Notes under the pieces: generated by a model
What the model was told of the DNA's origin: nothing
The model's input: the letters and a program-made list of their open reading frames with translations, nothing else
The model's database searches: none
Assembly (NCBI RefSeq): GCF_024105655.1
Contig: NZ_JAAAMH010000006.1
Span: forward strand, 62,001-126,000
Reading direction: 5' to 3'
Origin: Aliihoeflea sp. 40Bstr573
GTDB taxonomy: Bacteria; Pseudomonadota; Alphaproteobacteria; Rhizobiales; Rhizobiaceae
DNA length: 64,000 nt
Made by a program: the position numbers and the translations under genes
Part shown: in pieces, positions 17,054 through 26,740 of the stretch
Layout of the letters: the number at the start of each line of letters is the position of its first letter
How positions within the stretch are numbered: the stretch's first letter is position 1

Positions 17054-18646
17054 ATGTTGAGAAAATTCCTTGAATCGCGCTCTGGAAACTTCGCGATTCT
17101 TTCCGGCGTCACGATGATTCCTCTGTGCCTGGCGGCAGGGGTGGCGATCGATTACTCGCGCCATCACTCGGCGCAGCGGCACCTGCAGGAAATTGCCGAT
17201 TCCACGTCGCTCGCGCTGGCGTCGACCAAGGTACAGAACCAGGCTCGCCTCGAGCAACTCGCCAGCGACTATCTGGCGGCCAACCGCAAGGGTTCGCGGG
17301 TGCAAGAGGTTCGGGTGGCGAGCGTCGTGGCGTCGAGCGAAAGCGTCGATGTCGAGCTTCGCGGCTCGATCCCGACCACTTTCATGGGCCTCGCCGGCTA
17401 TCATCAACTTGACGTCGGTGCGTCGGCGCTCGCCGAGCGCGCAACGCGCGGCACCGTCGAAGTGTCGCTGGTGCTCGACAATACGAAGTCGATGGAGGCG
17501 ACGGCCGGCTCGGCGACGACGCGCATCGCCGCGCTCAAGTCTGCCGCCACGGAGCTCGTCGATGCGTTGCTGAAAAACGGCGACACGTCGGTGCGCATTG
17601 CTTTGGTTCCCTACGCCGACAACGTCAATGTCGGACTGGCCTACCGCAATGCGTCGTGGACCAGCGTTCCCGACGACGTGACGACTGTCACTACGACGCC
17701 TGCCAAGGCGGAAAGCTGTACGACGGTCACGACCGAAAAGCGCAAGACCACGCAAGACCCAACTTACACCTGCACCAAGGAAGTCGACGGCGCGACCTTC
17801 GAGACGACCTGCGGCGGCGGGTGGAACTACGAAACGGTTGAGATTCCGCCCAAGGAGGTCTGCACCAAGGCGCAGCCCGAAAAGACCACGTCGTCGACCA
17901 CGAAATGGTTTGGCTGCATCGGTTCGCGCATGGGCGGGACCAATCGCCTCACCGATGCCAATCCTGCGGTTCGCTATCCCGGCTACACCGATGTGCGGCA
18001 GAAATGCGTGACGCCGATCGTGCGCCTGACGAGCGACCGCGCCGCGCTCAAGGCTGCGATCACGGGCATGGTGACGAGCCTGCCTTCCTATTCGCCGAAC
18101 ACCTTCATTCCAGCTGGCCTCATCTGGGGGCACAACACGCTTTCGCCGAAAGGACCTTTCGCCGATGGATTGCCCTATGACGAAGGCAATCTGCGCCCGC
18201 GCAAGGTCGTCGTCCTGATGACGGACGGTTCGAATACGCTCCTCTACCGCAAGAGCGACGGCCGCTCGACCACATCGGCGAGCAAACTGACCGGGTCCGA
18301 GCGCCAGACATATGTTCGCAAGGAATGCGAAGACGAAGACGATGACGACGATGACGATGAGGGCGGCGCTCCCGTGGATGGTGAGGGCTGCGATCTCGAC
18401 CCGATCGGCAAGGATGCATACGCGCAAACCAACGAGGACACGGTCGCCATCTGCACCAATATGAAGGGCCACGACATCGAGATATTCACCGTCGCCTTCA
18501 TGGTCGAGGACCCGGTCGCCCGCGACATGCTGAAAGCCTGCGCAACCTCCTCGCAGCACTATTTCGAGGCCGCCAACGCTTCGATCCTTTCGGCAGCCTT
18601 CTCCGGCATTGCCCAGTCGCTTCAGGTCGTACGTCTGGCACGCTGA
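17054..18646 (+). CDS. TadG-like pilus/surface protein with von Willebrand A domain
   Basis: The 530-residue protein begins with a TadE/TadG-type N-terminus (SGNFAILSGVTMIPLCLAAG, with one membrane helix at about 13-33), which anchors it in the inner membrane. A von Willebrand A domain follows, with the metal site Asp142-x-Thr-x-Ser146 and the conserved LMTDGSNT. The A domain is split by a long Cys- and Thr-rich insertion (about residues 215-320) and carries an Asp/Glu run near 424-440. The family is linked to Flp/Tad pilus assembly and adhesion. No tad genes lie nearby, so it is an orphan here, and its calcium or magnesium binding is an inference. Confidence 0.85.
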   Translation: MLRKFLESRSGNFAILSGVTMIPLCLAAGVAIDYSRHHSAQRHLQEIADSTSLALASTKVQNQARLEQLASDYLAANRKGSRVQEVRVASVVASSESVDVELRGSIPTTFMGLAGYHQLDVGASALAERATRGTVEVSLVLDNTKSMEATAGSATTRIAALKSAATELVDALLKNGDTSVRIALVPYADNVNVGLAYRNASWTSVPDDVTTVTTTPAKAESCTTVTTEKRKTTQDPTYTCTKEVDGATFETTCGGGWNYETVEIPPKEVCTKAQPEKTTSSTTKWFGCIGSRMGGTNRLTDANPAVRYPGYTDVRQKCVTPIVRLTSDRAALKAAITGMVTSLPSYSPNTFIPAGLIWGHNTLSPKGPFADGLPYDEGNLRPRKVVVLMTDGSNTLLYRKSDGRSTTSASKLTGSERQTYVRKECEDEDDDDDDDEGGAPVDGEGCDLDPIGKDAYAQTNEDTVAICTNMKGHDIEIFTVAFMVEDPVARDMLKACATSSQHYFEAANASILSAAFSGIAQSLQVVRLAR

Positions 18647-18665
18647 TCGCCGAAAATGACGAGGG

Positions 18666-18686
18666 ACGGGGGCTTAACGCCCCCGT
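18666..18686. terminator. Hairpin between convergent VWA gene and hutU
   Basis: The perfect 8-base arms ACGGGGGC and GCCCCCGT surround the loop TTAAC, 20 bases after the VWA stop and 9 bases before the hutU stop. It can act for both strands; it lacks a T run. Confidence 0.6.
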
Positions 18687-18694
18687 TGCCGCGT

Positions 18695-20368
18695 TCAGTT
18701 CCCCAAAATCCCCGGCAGCTTCAGCCCCTTTTCGCGGGCGCAGTCGAGCGCGATGTCGTAGCCTGCATCGGCGTGGCGCATGACGCCGCTTGCCGGGTCG
18801 TTCCACAACACCCGCTCAAGCCGCCGCGCGGCGTCTTCGGTGCCGTCGGCGACGATCACCATGCCCGCATGCTGCGAAAACCCCATGCCGACGCCGCCCC
18901 CGTGGTGCAGCGACACCCAGGTCGCGCCCGATGCGGTGTTGAGCAGCGCGTTGAGAAGCGGCCAGTCGGACACCGCGTCCGACCCGTCCTTCATGGCTTC
19001 CGTTTCGCGGTTGGGCGAGGCGACCGAGCCCGAATCGAGATGGTCGCGGCCGATCACCACCGGCGCCTCTAGTTCCCCCTTCGCCACCATCTCGTTGAAG
19101 GCGAGGCCGAGCCGGTGCCGGTCGCCAAGGCCCACCCAACAGATGCGCGCCGGCAGGCCCTGGAACGCGATGCGGTCCTTCGCCATGTCCAGCCAGCGAT
19201 GCAGATGATCGTTGCCGGGCGTCAGTTCCTTCACCTTGGCATCGGTCCTGTAGATGTCTTCGGGATCGCCCGAGAGCGCCGCCCAGCGGAACGGCCCGAC
19301 GCCGCGACAGAACAGGGGCCTTATATAGGCCGGCACGAAGCCGGGAAACACGAAGGCGTTCTCCAAGCCCTCTTCCTTCGCCACCTGGCGGATGTTGTTG
19401 CCGTAGTCGAGCGTCGGAACGCCATCGTTCCAGAAAGCCACCATCGCCTCGACGTGGCTGCGCATCGACGCGCGCGCGGCCGTTTCCACCGCCTTAGGAT
19501 CGCTCTCGCGCTTCGCCTTCCATTCAGCGAGCGACCATCCCTTGGGCAAATAGCCGTTGAGCGGATCGTGCGCCGAGGTCTGGTCGGTCACCATGTCCGG
19601 CTTGACGCCGCGCCTGACGAGTTCGGGCAAGATTTCGGCCGCATTGCCCAAAAGCCCGACCGACTTCGCCTCGCCGGCCTTCGTCCAGCGCGCGATCATG
19701 TCGAGCGCCTCGTCGAGGCTTGTCGCCTTCTCGTCGACATAGCGGGTGCGCTTTCGAAAATCGATCCGCGTCTCGTCGCACTCGATGGCAAGGCACGATG
19801 CGCCCGCCATCACGGCGGCCAGCGGCTGCGCGCCGCCCATGCCGCCCAGCCCAGCCGTAAGTATCCACTTACCTTTAAGGTTGCCGCCATAGTGCTGCCG
19901 CCCGGCCTCCACGAAGGTCTCGTAGGTGCCCTGCACGATCCCCTGCGTGCCGATATAGATCCACGAGCCGGCCGTCATCTGGCCGTACATCATCAGGCCG
20001 CGTCGATCGAGCTCGTTGAAATGCGCCCAGTTCGCCCAATGCGGAACGAGGTTGGAATTGGCGATCAGGACGCGCGGCGCGTCCTTGTGCGTGCGGAACA
20101 CGCCCACCGGCTTGCCGGACTGGACGAGAAGCGTCTCCTCCTCGCTCAGATCCTTGAGGCTCGCGACGATCCGGTCGAAATCCGCCCAGGTCCGCGCCGC
20201 GCGCCCGATCCCGCCATAGACGACCAGCTCGTTCGGGTTCTCCGCCACGTCCGGGTCGAGATTGTTCATCAGCATCCGCATCGCCGCCTCGGTCGTCCAG
20301 TGCTTCGCAGTGATTTCCGGGCCTCGCGGCGCGCGGATCTCACGGATGTTGTGGCGTGGATCGGTCAT
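18695..20368 (-). CDS. hutU: Urocanate hydratase
   Basis: The 557-residue enzyme matches the usual family length. It converts urocanate to imidazolone propionate with tightly bound NAD as an electrophile. The glycine-rich NAD site [16 protein letters not shown] and the conserved [16 protein letters not shown], with the active-site Cys, are present. It is the last gene of the leftward hutIHGU operon, and its ATG overlaps the hutG stop (ATGA). This is the second step of histidine catabolism, in the cytoplasm. Confidence 0.97.
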   Translation of the reverse strand: MTDPRHNIREIRAPRGPEITAKHWTTEAAMRMLMNNLDPDVAENPNELVVYGGIGRAARTWADFDRIVASLKDLSEEETLLVQSGKPVGVFRTHKDAPRVLIANSNLVPHWANWAHFNELDRRGLMMYGQMTAGSWIYIGTQGIVQGTYETFVEAGRQHYGGNLKGKWILTAGLGGMGGAQPLAAVMAGASCLAIECDETRIDFRKRTRYVDEKATSLDEALDMIARWTKAGEAKSVGLLGNAAEILPELVRRGVKPDMVTDQTSAHDPLNGYLPKGWSLAEWKAKRESDPKAVETAARASMRSHVEAMVAFWNDGVPTLDYGNNIRQVAKEEGLENAFVFPGFVPAYIRPLFCRGVGPFRWAALSGDPEDIYRTDAKVKELTPGNDHLHRWLDMAKDRIAFQGLPARICWVGLGDRHRLGLAFNEMVAKGELEAPVVIGRDHLDSGSVASPNRETEAMKDGSDAVSDWPLLNALLNTASGATWVSLHHGGGVGMGFSQHAGMVIVADGTEDAARRLERVLWNDPASGVMRHADAGYDIALDCAREKGLKLPGILGN

Positions 20369-21156
20369 GAGCGTCCTCCGAAAGCCGCGTCTTCAAGTGC
20401 GGCGAGCAATGTCGTGAGCGTATGGCGCAGCGGCGCGGCCTTGATCGCATCGTATGTCCAGGGTTCCGTCTCGTCGGCGAGATAGGCCGATTGCGCGATC
20501 TCCATCTGGATCGCGTGAACGCCCGTCTGCGGCCTGCCACAATGGCGCGTCGTCCAGCCGCCCTTGAAGCGACCGTTGGCGACGAAAGGGAAACCCGAAT
20601 TTTTGGCGATTTCGATCGCGATCCGCTCAAATTCTGGGTCGCAGGTCCCCCCGTCATTGGTGCCGATGTTCAGCACCGGCAGTTCGCCTTCGAACAGGAA
20701 GGGGCAGCGCGAGCGGATCGAATGACAGTCATAAACCACCGCGATCCCATGCGTCGCCTTGACCCGCGCGACCTCGGCCGCGAGCGCCGCGTGGTAGGGC
20801 GCATGCCATTCCGCGAGCCGCCGTTCGCACTCCGCTGCGTCCGGCAGGTCCGTCCAGATCGGCTGGTTGTCGAAATCGGTCTGCGGCACCAGCCCGGTCG
20901 TGTTCTGCCCTGGATAGAGGCTGACGCCCGACGGGTCGCGATTGGCGTCGATCAGATAGCGATGGAAATTCGCCCTCACCACCGACGCACCCGGCAGAAG
21001 CCCCTCATACAGCCGGTCGATGTGCCAATCCGTGTCCCGCAGCTTGCGGCCTTCCGCGTTGAGCTTCGCGGCTACCGCATCGGGCACATAGGTCCCGACA
21101 TGCGGCATGCCGAGAATGACGGGCGAGGTTCCCTGGGTGACGGAAACAGGTCTCAT
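20365..21156 (-). CDS. hutG: N-formylglutamate deformylase
   Basis: The 263-residue protein hydrolyses N-formylglutamate to glutamate and formate, the last step of the five-step hut route. It has N-formylglutamate amidohydrolase features: MPHVGTYVP near the N-terminus, the metal-binding VYDCHSIRS, and a C-terminal [14 protein letters not shown]. The ATG at 21156 follows an AAGGGG site, so the frame further upstream was rejected. Together with hutF it defines the formimidoylglutamate-deiminase pathway, not the direct formiminoglutamase one. A repeat element separates it from hutH. Confidence 0.95.
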   Translation of the reverse strand: MRPVSVTQGTSPVILGMPHVGTYVPDAVAAKLNAEGRKLRDTDWHIDRLYEGLLPGASVVRANFHRYLIDANRDPSGVSLYPGQNTTGLVPQTDFDNQPIWTDLPDAAECERRLAEWHAPYHAALAAEVARVKATHGIAVVYDCHSIRSRCPFLFEGELPVLNIGTNDGGTCDPEFERIAIEIAKNSGFPFVANGRFKGGWTTRHCGRPQTGVHAIQMEIAQSAYLADETEPWTYDAIKAAPLRHTLTTLLAALEDAAFGGRS

Positions 21157-21177
21157 GGAGACACCCCTTCTTTCGAC

Positions 21178-21321
21178 GGGGACCCCCACCCCGTACCCCT
21201 CCCCACAAGGGGGAGGGAGTCGTCGGCGTCACAATGAATGCTTGATCCTTCGCTGCAATACTGCTCGCAGCGTGGATGTATCCCTCCCCCTTGTGGGGAG
21301 GGATAAAGGGTGGGGGTCCCC
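21178..21321. repeat. Intergenic inverted-repeat element, type 1 (copy B)
   Basis: The outer 14 bases GGGGACCCCCACCC are perfectly repeated in inverse orientation at 21308-21321. Both arms continue into the CCTCCCC-ACAAGGGGGAGGG core. The element lies between hutH and hutG, inside the hut operon, and leaves only 21 bases before the hutG start. It may modulate expression of hutG and hutU relative to hutI and hutH. Confidence 0.78.
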
Positions 21322-21358
21322 TTCACCGAGAGCATGGCGGTCCGCTTCGCAAAAACCC

Positions 21359-22891
21359 TCACCATACCAACCCCGGCAACACATCCCCCACGCTCGCATT
21401 CAGCGCCCCGGACCGCACCAGTTCCGCCGCCGCCTCGAGATCCCCGGCCATGTACCGGTCCACCTCCAGCCCCGCGACCGACCCGCGCACCACGCCATAC
21501 GCCGCTTGCAGCGCAGCGCTCGTCTTCAAGGGCGCGCGAAAATCCAGCCCCTGCGCCGCGGTCACCGCCTCGATCCCGATGATGGCTGCCAGATTGTCGG
21601 TCATCGCGAGCAGCCGTCGTGCGCCATGGCAGGCCATCGACACATGATCTTCTTGGTTGGCCGAGGTCGGCGTCGAATCCACCGAGGCCGGGTGCGCCAT
21701 CTGCTTGTTCTCGCTCATCAGCGCGGCCGAGGTCACCTCGGCGATCATCAGGCCGGAATTCAGCCCCGGCTTTGCGGCCAGAAACGCCGGCAGGCCGAAG
21801 GAGAGTGCCGGATCGACCAGGAGCGCGATCCTCCGCTGCGCGATCGCGCCGATCTCGCAGATGGCGAGCGCGATCTGGTCGGCGGCAAACGCCACCGGTT
21901 CGGCATGGAAGTTCCCGCCCGAAAGCACCTGTCCGTCCGACAGCACCAGGGGGTTGTCGGTCACCGCATTCGCCTCGATGACCAAGGTTCGCGCCGCCTG
22001 GCGCAGAATGTCGAGGCATGCGCCGTCGACCTGCGGCTGGCAGCGGATGCAGTAGGGGTCCTGCACGCGCTCGTCGCCCTCGCGATGGCTTTCGCGGATT
22101 TCCGATCCGTCGAGCAGTGCCCAGAGCGCCGCCGCGGTATCGATCTGCCCCTGATGGCCGCGCAGCGCATGGATCTCGGGATGGAACGGCGCAGACGAGC
22201 CCATCGCCGCGTCGGTCGAGAGTGCCCCGGTCACAAGCGCCGCATTGGCCGCGCGATGCGCCTTGAAGAGCCCTGCAAGCGCCAGCGCGGTCGATACCTG
22301 GGTGCCGTTGATCAGCGCCAGTCCTTCCTTGGCGGCAAGCGTGATGGGGCTGAGCCCCGCGCGCTCCAGCGCGACCCGTCCGACCAATCGTTCCCCGGCA
22401 AAAAAAGCCTCGCCCTCTCCGATCATCACAGCCGTCATATGCGCCAGCGGCGCGAGATCGCCGGACGCTCCCACCGAGCCCTTTTCCGGTATCACCGGAA
22501 CGACGCCCGTTTCCAGCATCGCCTCGATCAGTTCGACGGTCGAAGGTTTGACGCCCGACGCCCCGCGCCCCAGCGAAGCAAGCTTCAGCGCCATCACCAG
22601 CCGCACGATCTCCGGCGCCAGCGGCGCGCCCACGCCGCAGCAATGCGACAAGATGAGATTGCGCTGCAGCGTCGCCACATCCGCCGCCGCGATCTTCACC
22701 GAGGCAAGCTTCCCGAACCCCGTATTGACGCCATAGACAGCGGCGTCGCCTTTCGCGATCCGGTCGATCACTGCGCAAGCGCTTGCGATGCCCGGCCGGC
22801 AGGCCTCATCGAGCCGCGCGCACGCGCCGTTCCAGTAGATCGCCTGAAGCTGGTCGAGCGTGACGGCCCCAGGGGTGAGGGTGATGGTCAA
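21359..22891 (-). CDS. hutH: Histidine ammonia-lyase
   Basis: The 510-residue enzyme deaminates histidine to urocanate, the first step of catabolism. The Ala142-Ser143-Gly144 triad in [12 protein letters not shown] self-cyclises to the MIO electrophile, and the catalytic Tyr of [10 protein letters not shown] is at residue 53. The start is a TTG at 22891 that overlaps the hutI TGA, giving a protein of standard length; no ATG occurs near that point. This implies coupled translation after hutI. The C-terminus and active-site loop are intact. Confidence 0.95.
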   Translation of the reverse strand: MTITLTPGAVTLDQLQAIYWNGACARLDEACRPGIASACAVIDRIAKGDAAVYGVNTGFGKLASVKIAAADVATLQRNLILSHCCGVGAPLAPEIVRLVMALKLASLGRGASGVKPSTVELIEAMLETGVVPVIPEKGSVGASGDLAPLAHMTAVMIGEGEAFFAGERLVGRVALERAGLSPITLAAKEGLALINGTQVSTALALAGLFKAHRAANAALVTGALSTDAAMGSSAPFHPEIHALRGHQGQIDTAAALWALLDGSEIRESHREGDERVQDPYCIRCQPQVDGACLDILRQAARTLVIEANAVTDNPLVLSDGQVLSGGNFHAEPVAFAADQIALAICEIGAIAQRRIALLVDPALSFGLPAFLAAKPGLNSGLMIAEVTSAALMSENKQMAHPASVDSTPTSANQEDHVSMACHGARRLLAMTDNLAAIIGIEAVTAAQGLDFRAPLKTSAALQAAYGVVRGSVAGLEVDRYMAGDLEAAAELVRSGALNASVGDVLPGLVW

Positions 22892-24084
22892 GCTACGATC
22901 CTCTCGCTCAAGGCATTGAATCCGATCCGGTAGACCAGTTCGGCCGGATGCTCGGCATCCCACACGGCCAGTTCCGCGCGCTTGCCGGCTTCGATCGTTC
23001 CGATCTCTTCACCCAGCCCGAGCGCCCGCGCGGCGTTGCGCGTCAGACCTGCCAGCGCCTCCTCCGGCGTCAGCCGGAACAGCGTCGCGGCCATGTTCAT
23101 CGCCAGAAGCGGCGAGGCGAGCGGCGAGGAGCCGGGATTGCAGTCGGTGGCCACGGCGATCGGAACGCCCGCCGCGCGCAGCGCCTCGACCGGCGGCATC
23201 TGCTTTTCGCGCAAGGTGTAGAACGCGCCCGGCAAGAGCACTGCGACGGTTCCCGCCTCCGCCATCGCCGCCACGCCTTCGGCGCCCAGATATTCCAGAT
23301 GATCGGCCGAACGTGCGCCGTACCATGCCGCCAGCTTGGCCCCGCCCAGGTCCGACAATTGCTCGGCATGGAGCTTGACCGGCAGGCCAAGCGCGGTTGC
23401 CTTGTCGAAGACGCGGGAAATCTGCTCGGGGCTGAACGCGATGCCCTCGCAGAACGCGTCGACCGCGTCGATCAGCCCCTCTTCGGCGCCGACTTCCATG
23501 CCGGGCAGGACCACCTCGTCGATATAGGCATCCGCGCGGCCCTTGTATTCGGCCGGTACGGCGTGTGCGGCGAGATAGCTCGTCTTTACCCGCACGTGGC
23601 GCAGGCGGCCGAGCTCATGCGCGGCGCGCAGCATCTTCAGTTCGTCCTCGACGGTCAGCCCGTAGCCGGACTTGATCTCGACCGTGCCGACCCCCTCCGC
23701 GATCATCGCGTCGAGGCGGGGCAGCGCCTGACGCGCCAGTTCCTGCTGGGAGACTTTGCGCGTGGCTGAAACGGTCGAGACGATGCCGCCACCCGCCCGC
23801 GCGATTTCCTCATAGGTGGCGCCGTCGAGCCGCATCTCGAACTCGCGCGCGCGATTGCCGGCGAAGATGAGATGCGTGTGGCAGTCGATCAGCGCCGGCG
23901 TAACGAGCCGCCCGCCCATGTCGCGTGTCTCGAACGCGTCGAACCCCTCCTCGAAATCCCCGCCCGGCCCGGCATAGACGATCCGCCCGTCGTGAATGGC
24001 GACCGCGCCATCCTCGATCAGGCCGTACGGCCGATCGGCGGTCATGGCGGCCAGGCTGAGATTGGTGAGAAGCGTCGGGGTCAT
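22888..24084 (-). CDS. hutI: Imidazolonepropionase
   Basis: The 398-residue amidohydrolase opens the imidazolone ring to give N-formimino-glutamate. Metal-site motifs are visible: the HTH of [19 protein letters not shown] near residue 70, His in KLHAEQLSD, and the Asp of [10 protein letters not shown]. It is the first gene of the leftward hut operon (hutI-hutH-hutG-hutU). Its promoter lies in the 75-base gap shared with hutF, which contains the HutC-type operator at 24123-24140. Confidence 0.96.
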   Translation of the reverse strand: MTPTLLTNLSLAAMTADRPYGLIEDGAVAIHDGRIVYAGPGGDFEEGFDAFETRDMGGRLVTPALIDCHTHLIFAGNRAREFEMRLDGATYEEIARAGGGIVSTVSATRKVSQQELARQALPRLDAMIAEGVGTVEIKSGYGLTVEDELKMLRAAHELGRLRHVRVKTSYLAAHAVPAEYKGRADAYIDEVVLPGMEVGAEEGLIDAVDAFCEGIAFSPEQISRVFDKATALGLPVKLHAEQLSDLGGAKLAAWYGARSADHLEYLGAEGVAAMAEAGTVAVLLPGAFYTLREKQMPPVEALRAAGVPIAVATDCNPGSSPLASPLLAMNMAATLFRLTPEEALAGLTRNAARALGLGEEIGTIEAGKRAELAVWDAEHPAELVYRIGFNALSERIVA

Positions 24085-24122
24085 CGCTATCGCTTGCGCA
24101 AATTCAAATCCGCGTTTACGCT

Positions 24123-24140
24123 ATTATGTATAGACATAAT
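24123..24140. promoter_or_regulatory. HutC-type operator in the divergent hut promoter
   Basis: ATTATGT-N4-ACATAAT is a perfect inverted repeat with 7-base arms, in an AT-rich island of an otherwise GC-rich region between hutI and hutF. GntR/HutC-family repressors bind such palindromes. For the rightward promoter, TTTACG (24115-24120) and TAATAT (24137-24142) form a possible -35/-10 pair with a 16-base spacer, so the operator would cover the spacer and -10. Urocanate is the usual inducer. Confidence 0.75.
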
Positions 24141-24159
24141 ATGTCAATCGGGATTCCCC

Positions 24160-25530
24160 ATGACCTACATTTTCGCCCAGACCGCGCTTCTACCTTCCGG
24201 CTGGAAGGCTGATGTCCGGGTCGTACTCGGCGCCGATGGGCGGATCGAATCCGTGCAGGGGGAAGCGGTGCGTGGCGCGGACGATCAAGCCGTGCCGCTC
24301 CTTCTCCCCGCGCTTTCGAACCTGCACAGCCACACCTTCCAGCGCGCCATGGCCGGCCTTGCCGAGCGGCGTGGCCCATCGGGCCGCGACTCGTTCTGGA
24401 CATGGCGCGAGATCATGTATCGCTTCCTCGACCTGCTCGATCCCGACGATATCGAAGCCATCGCCGCCTTCGCCTTCATGGAAATGCAGGAGGCGGGCTT
24501 TTCCGCCGTCGCCGAGTTTCACTATCTGAACAACCAACCGGGCGGTGCGGCATACGCCGACCGAGGCGAACTCGCGGCCCGCATCGCGGCCGCCGCGAAG
24601 ACGACCGGCATCGGCCTGACACTCCTTCCCGTCCACTATGTCCAAGGCGGCGTGGACGGCCGGCCGTTGAAGGGCGGCCAGTTGCGCTTTGCCAACGATC
24701 TCGACGGCTATGGCGAACTCGTCGCCCGCTGCGAGGCCATCGTCGGCGCCGCGTCGACAGATACCGGCCTCGGCCTTGCGCCACATTCGCTACGCGCCGT
24801 CCCGGTGTCCGACCTCGCCGAAATTTCAGGCTGGAAACCCGATCTGCCGCTCCACATGCACATCGCCGAGCAGGAAGCCGAGCTTGCCGAAACGCAGGAC
24901 GTCCTCGGTGCGCGGCCGATGGAGTGGCTCCTTGCCAATCATGACGTGAGGCAGCGCTGGTGCCTGATCCACTGCACCCACATGAACTTAAGGGAAACGG
25001 CAGCGCTTGCTGGCACGAAGGCGGTCGCCGGCCTGTGCCCGATCACCGAGGCCAATCTCGGCGACGGCATCTTCGATGGCGACCACTATCTCCAAAATGG
25101 CGGCCGGCTCGGCGTCGGCTCGGATTCCAACATCGCCATCTCGACCATCGGCGAGTTGCGCCAGCTCGACTATTCGCAGCGCCTGCGCGACCGCGCGCGC
25201 GTGGTCCTTGCCGACCCCGGCGGATCGGCTGGCCGAAAGCTCTACGATCTCGCATCCTCAGGCGGCGCGCAGGCGCTCGGCCGAGCATCAGGCGCCATCG
25301 AGGCCGGCAACTGGGCCGATCTTCTCGCCATCGACCCGGCCCGCGCCGGTCTCCACGGCCTCGCAGGCGACATGATGCTCGATGCCTATGTCTTCGCGGG
25401 TTCGCAAACCTGCGTCACCGATCTCTGGTCGGCGGGCCGACATATGATAAGGCAGGGCCGGCATGTCGCGCGTGACGCGATCGCCGCCCGCTACAAGTCC
25501 CGCCTGACCTCGATCATGGACCGTCTGTGA
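24160..25530 (+). CDS. hutF: Formimidoylglutamate deiminase
   Basis: The 456-residue amidohydrolase converts N-formimino-L-glutamate to N-formyl-L-glutamate plus ammonia. It carries the metal-binding NLHSHTFQRAMAGLAERR near residue 55, the His of LPLHMHIAEQEAEL, and Asp in GVGSDSNIAIS. The ATG at 24160 is preferred because the upstream frame would run through the operator into hutI. It is transcribed divergently from hutI and is coupled to hutC through a GTGA overlap. Confidence 0.95.
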   Translation: MTYIFAQTALLPSGWKADVRVVLGADGRIESVQGEAVRGADDQAVPLLLPALSNLHSHTFQRAMAGLAERRGPSGRDSFWTWREIMYRFLDLLDPDDIEAIAAFAFMEMQEAGFSAVAEFHYLNNQPGGAAYADRGELAARIAAAAKTTGIGLTLLPVHYVQGGVDGRPLKGGQLRFANDLDGYGELVARCEAIVGAASTDTGLGLAPHSLRAVPVSDLAEISGWKPDLPLHMHIAEQEAELAETQDVLGARPMEWLLANHDVRQRWCLIHCTHMNLRETAALAGTKAVAGLCPITEANLGDGIFDGDHYLQNGGRLGVGSDSNIAISTIGELRQLDYSQRLRDRARVVLADPGGSAGRKLYDLASSGGAQALGRASGAIEAGNWADLLAIDPARAGLHGLAGDMMLDAYVFAGSQTCVTDLWSAGRHMIRQGRHVARDAIAARYKSRLTSIMDRL

Positions 25531-26222
25531 CCGCCGCCCGTTCCTCCTACCGCGCCATCCGCGACGAGATTTCGCGCCGCATCGCCAGCCGCGTCTGGCT
25601 GCCGGGCGCGCTGATCCCCGGCGAGGAAGCCCTGTCGGTGGAATTCGGCGCGGCCCGCGCGACCGTCAACCGCGCGCTGCGCGAACTCGCCGAAGCCGGG
25701 CTCATCGAGCGCCGCCGCAAGGCCGGCACTCGCGTTTCGCTTCATCCGGTGCGCGAGGCGCGCTTCGTCATTCCGCTCGTGCGCCAGGAGGTCGAGGCGG
25801 GCGGCGCGGCCTACCAGTACCGGCTGCTTTCGAGCGAGACGATCGAGGCCCCCCCGCTCATCCGCGCCCGCCTCGGCCTTTCGGCGGACGCGCTGCTGCG
25901 CCATGTCCGCGCCCTGCACCTGGCCGACCGCCGGCCCTACCAGTTCGAGGATCGTTACATCGTGCTTGAAACCGTGTCCGCCGCTAAAGACGCCGATTTC
26001 ACCGAAACCGGTCCGAACGAATGGCTCGTCGAGACGGCGCCCTTCACCCATGCCGAATTCACCTTCCACGCCGACGCTGCGGGCGCGGAAGCGGAATTGC
26101 TGAACGTGGAAAAGGGCGCGCCCGTCTTTGTCGGCGAGCGCATCACCTGGCTCGGCGAAAGGCCGATCACGCTGGTGCGCATGATCCACCCCTCGACCTA
26201 TCGCATGGTGACGAAGCTCTAG
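25527..26222 (+). CDS. hutC: GntR-family histidine utilisation repressor
   Basis: The 231-residue protein has an N-terminal GntR winged helix (about 5-70, PGEEALSVEFGAARATVNRALRELAEAGLIERRRKAGTRV in consecutive segments) and a C-terminal UTRA/HutC effector domain (about 85-230). It is expected to repress both hut transcription units from the palindrome at 24123-24140 and to release on binding urocanate. The start is a GTG overlapping the hutF stop, so repressor and enzyme are co-translated and autoregulated. The stop is shared with the convergent DUF934 gene in the tetramer CTAG. Confidence 0.93.
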   Translation: MTAARSSYRAIRDEISRRIASRVWLPGALIPGEEALSVEFGAARATVNRALRELAEAGLIERRRKAGTRVSLHPVREARFVIPLVRQEVEAGGAAYQYRLLSSETIEAPPLIRARLGLSADALLRHVRALHLADRRPYQFEDRYIVLETVSAAKDADFTETGPNEWLVETAPFTHAEFTFHADAAGAEAELLNVEKGAPVFVGERITWLGERPITLVRMIHPSTYRMVTKL

Positions 26223-26740
26223 GCCGGCACCCGCCGCCAGGCATAGGCCGGCGCATCCGCAGGCTTTGCGGACTGTTTCGCCGCGGGCTGGTAGTGGACG
26301 CCGAGCCCGCCGGGCCTGCCGGCTTCCAGCCGCGCCAGCGTCGGGCCGTTCGTCACTTCCAGCTCGTCGAATCCGGTGCGCAGCATGTGGTTGACGAGAT
26401 CGATCAGCACGTCGCCATGCGCACGGAGCGTTCCGGTAAATCCATGCCGGCTGCGCAAGAGTTCCGCCTTCGAGAACGACCGCCCGTCATTATAGGCGGG
26501 GAAGCCGAGGGAGATCAGCGACAGCCGGTCCAGATGCGGCAGGATCGCATCGTGACTTTCGCCCGGCGCCAGATGGACGCCGAGCGGCCCCGCATTCGTC
26601 CCGGCCTCGATGGCGGCCAGAAAGGCGTCGAGCGGCATGATGACGTGATCGCCCGCTGGCGTCTCCGCGTCGCCGCGCGTCCACAAATCGTCGATGAAGC
26701 CCGCCTGCGTCCAAAGGCGCGTCACATTCCCCTCGCTCAT
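26219..26740 (-). CDS. DUF934 protein of the sulfite reductase cluster
   Basis: The 173-residue protein belongs to the DUF934 family, which in proteobacteria is almost always beside cysI or cysH. The typical segments PLDAFLAAIEAGTNAGPLGVHL, LISLGFPAYNDGRSFSKAELLR and LRTGFDELEV are visible. Its function is unproven; a role in electron delivery to, or maturation of, sulfite reductase has been suggested. Its ATG overlaps the cysI stop by one base (TGATG). It ends tail to tail with hutC. Confidence 0.85.
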   Translation of the reverse strand: MSEGNVTRLWTQAGFIDDLWTRGDAETPAGDHVIMPLDAFLAAIEAGTNAGPLGVHLAPGESHDAILPHLDRLSLISLGFPAYNDGRSFSKAELLRSRHGFTGTLRAHGDVLIDLVNHMLRTGFDELEVTNGPTLARLEAGRPGGLGVHYQPAAKQSAKPADAPAYAWRRVPA

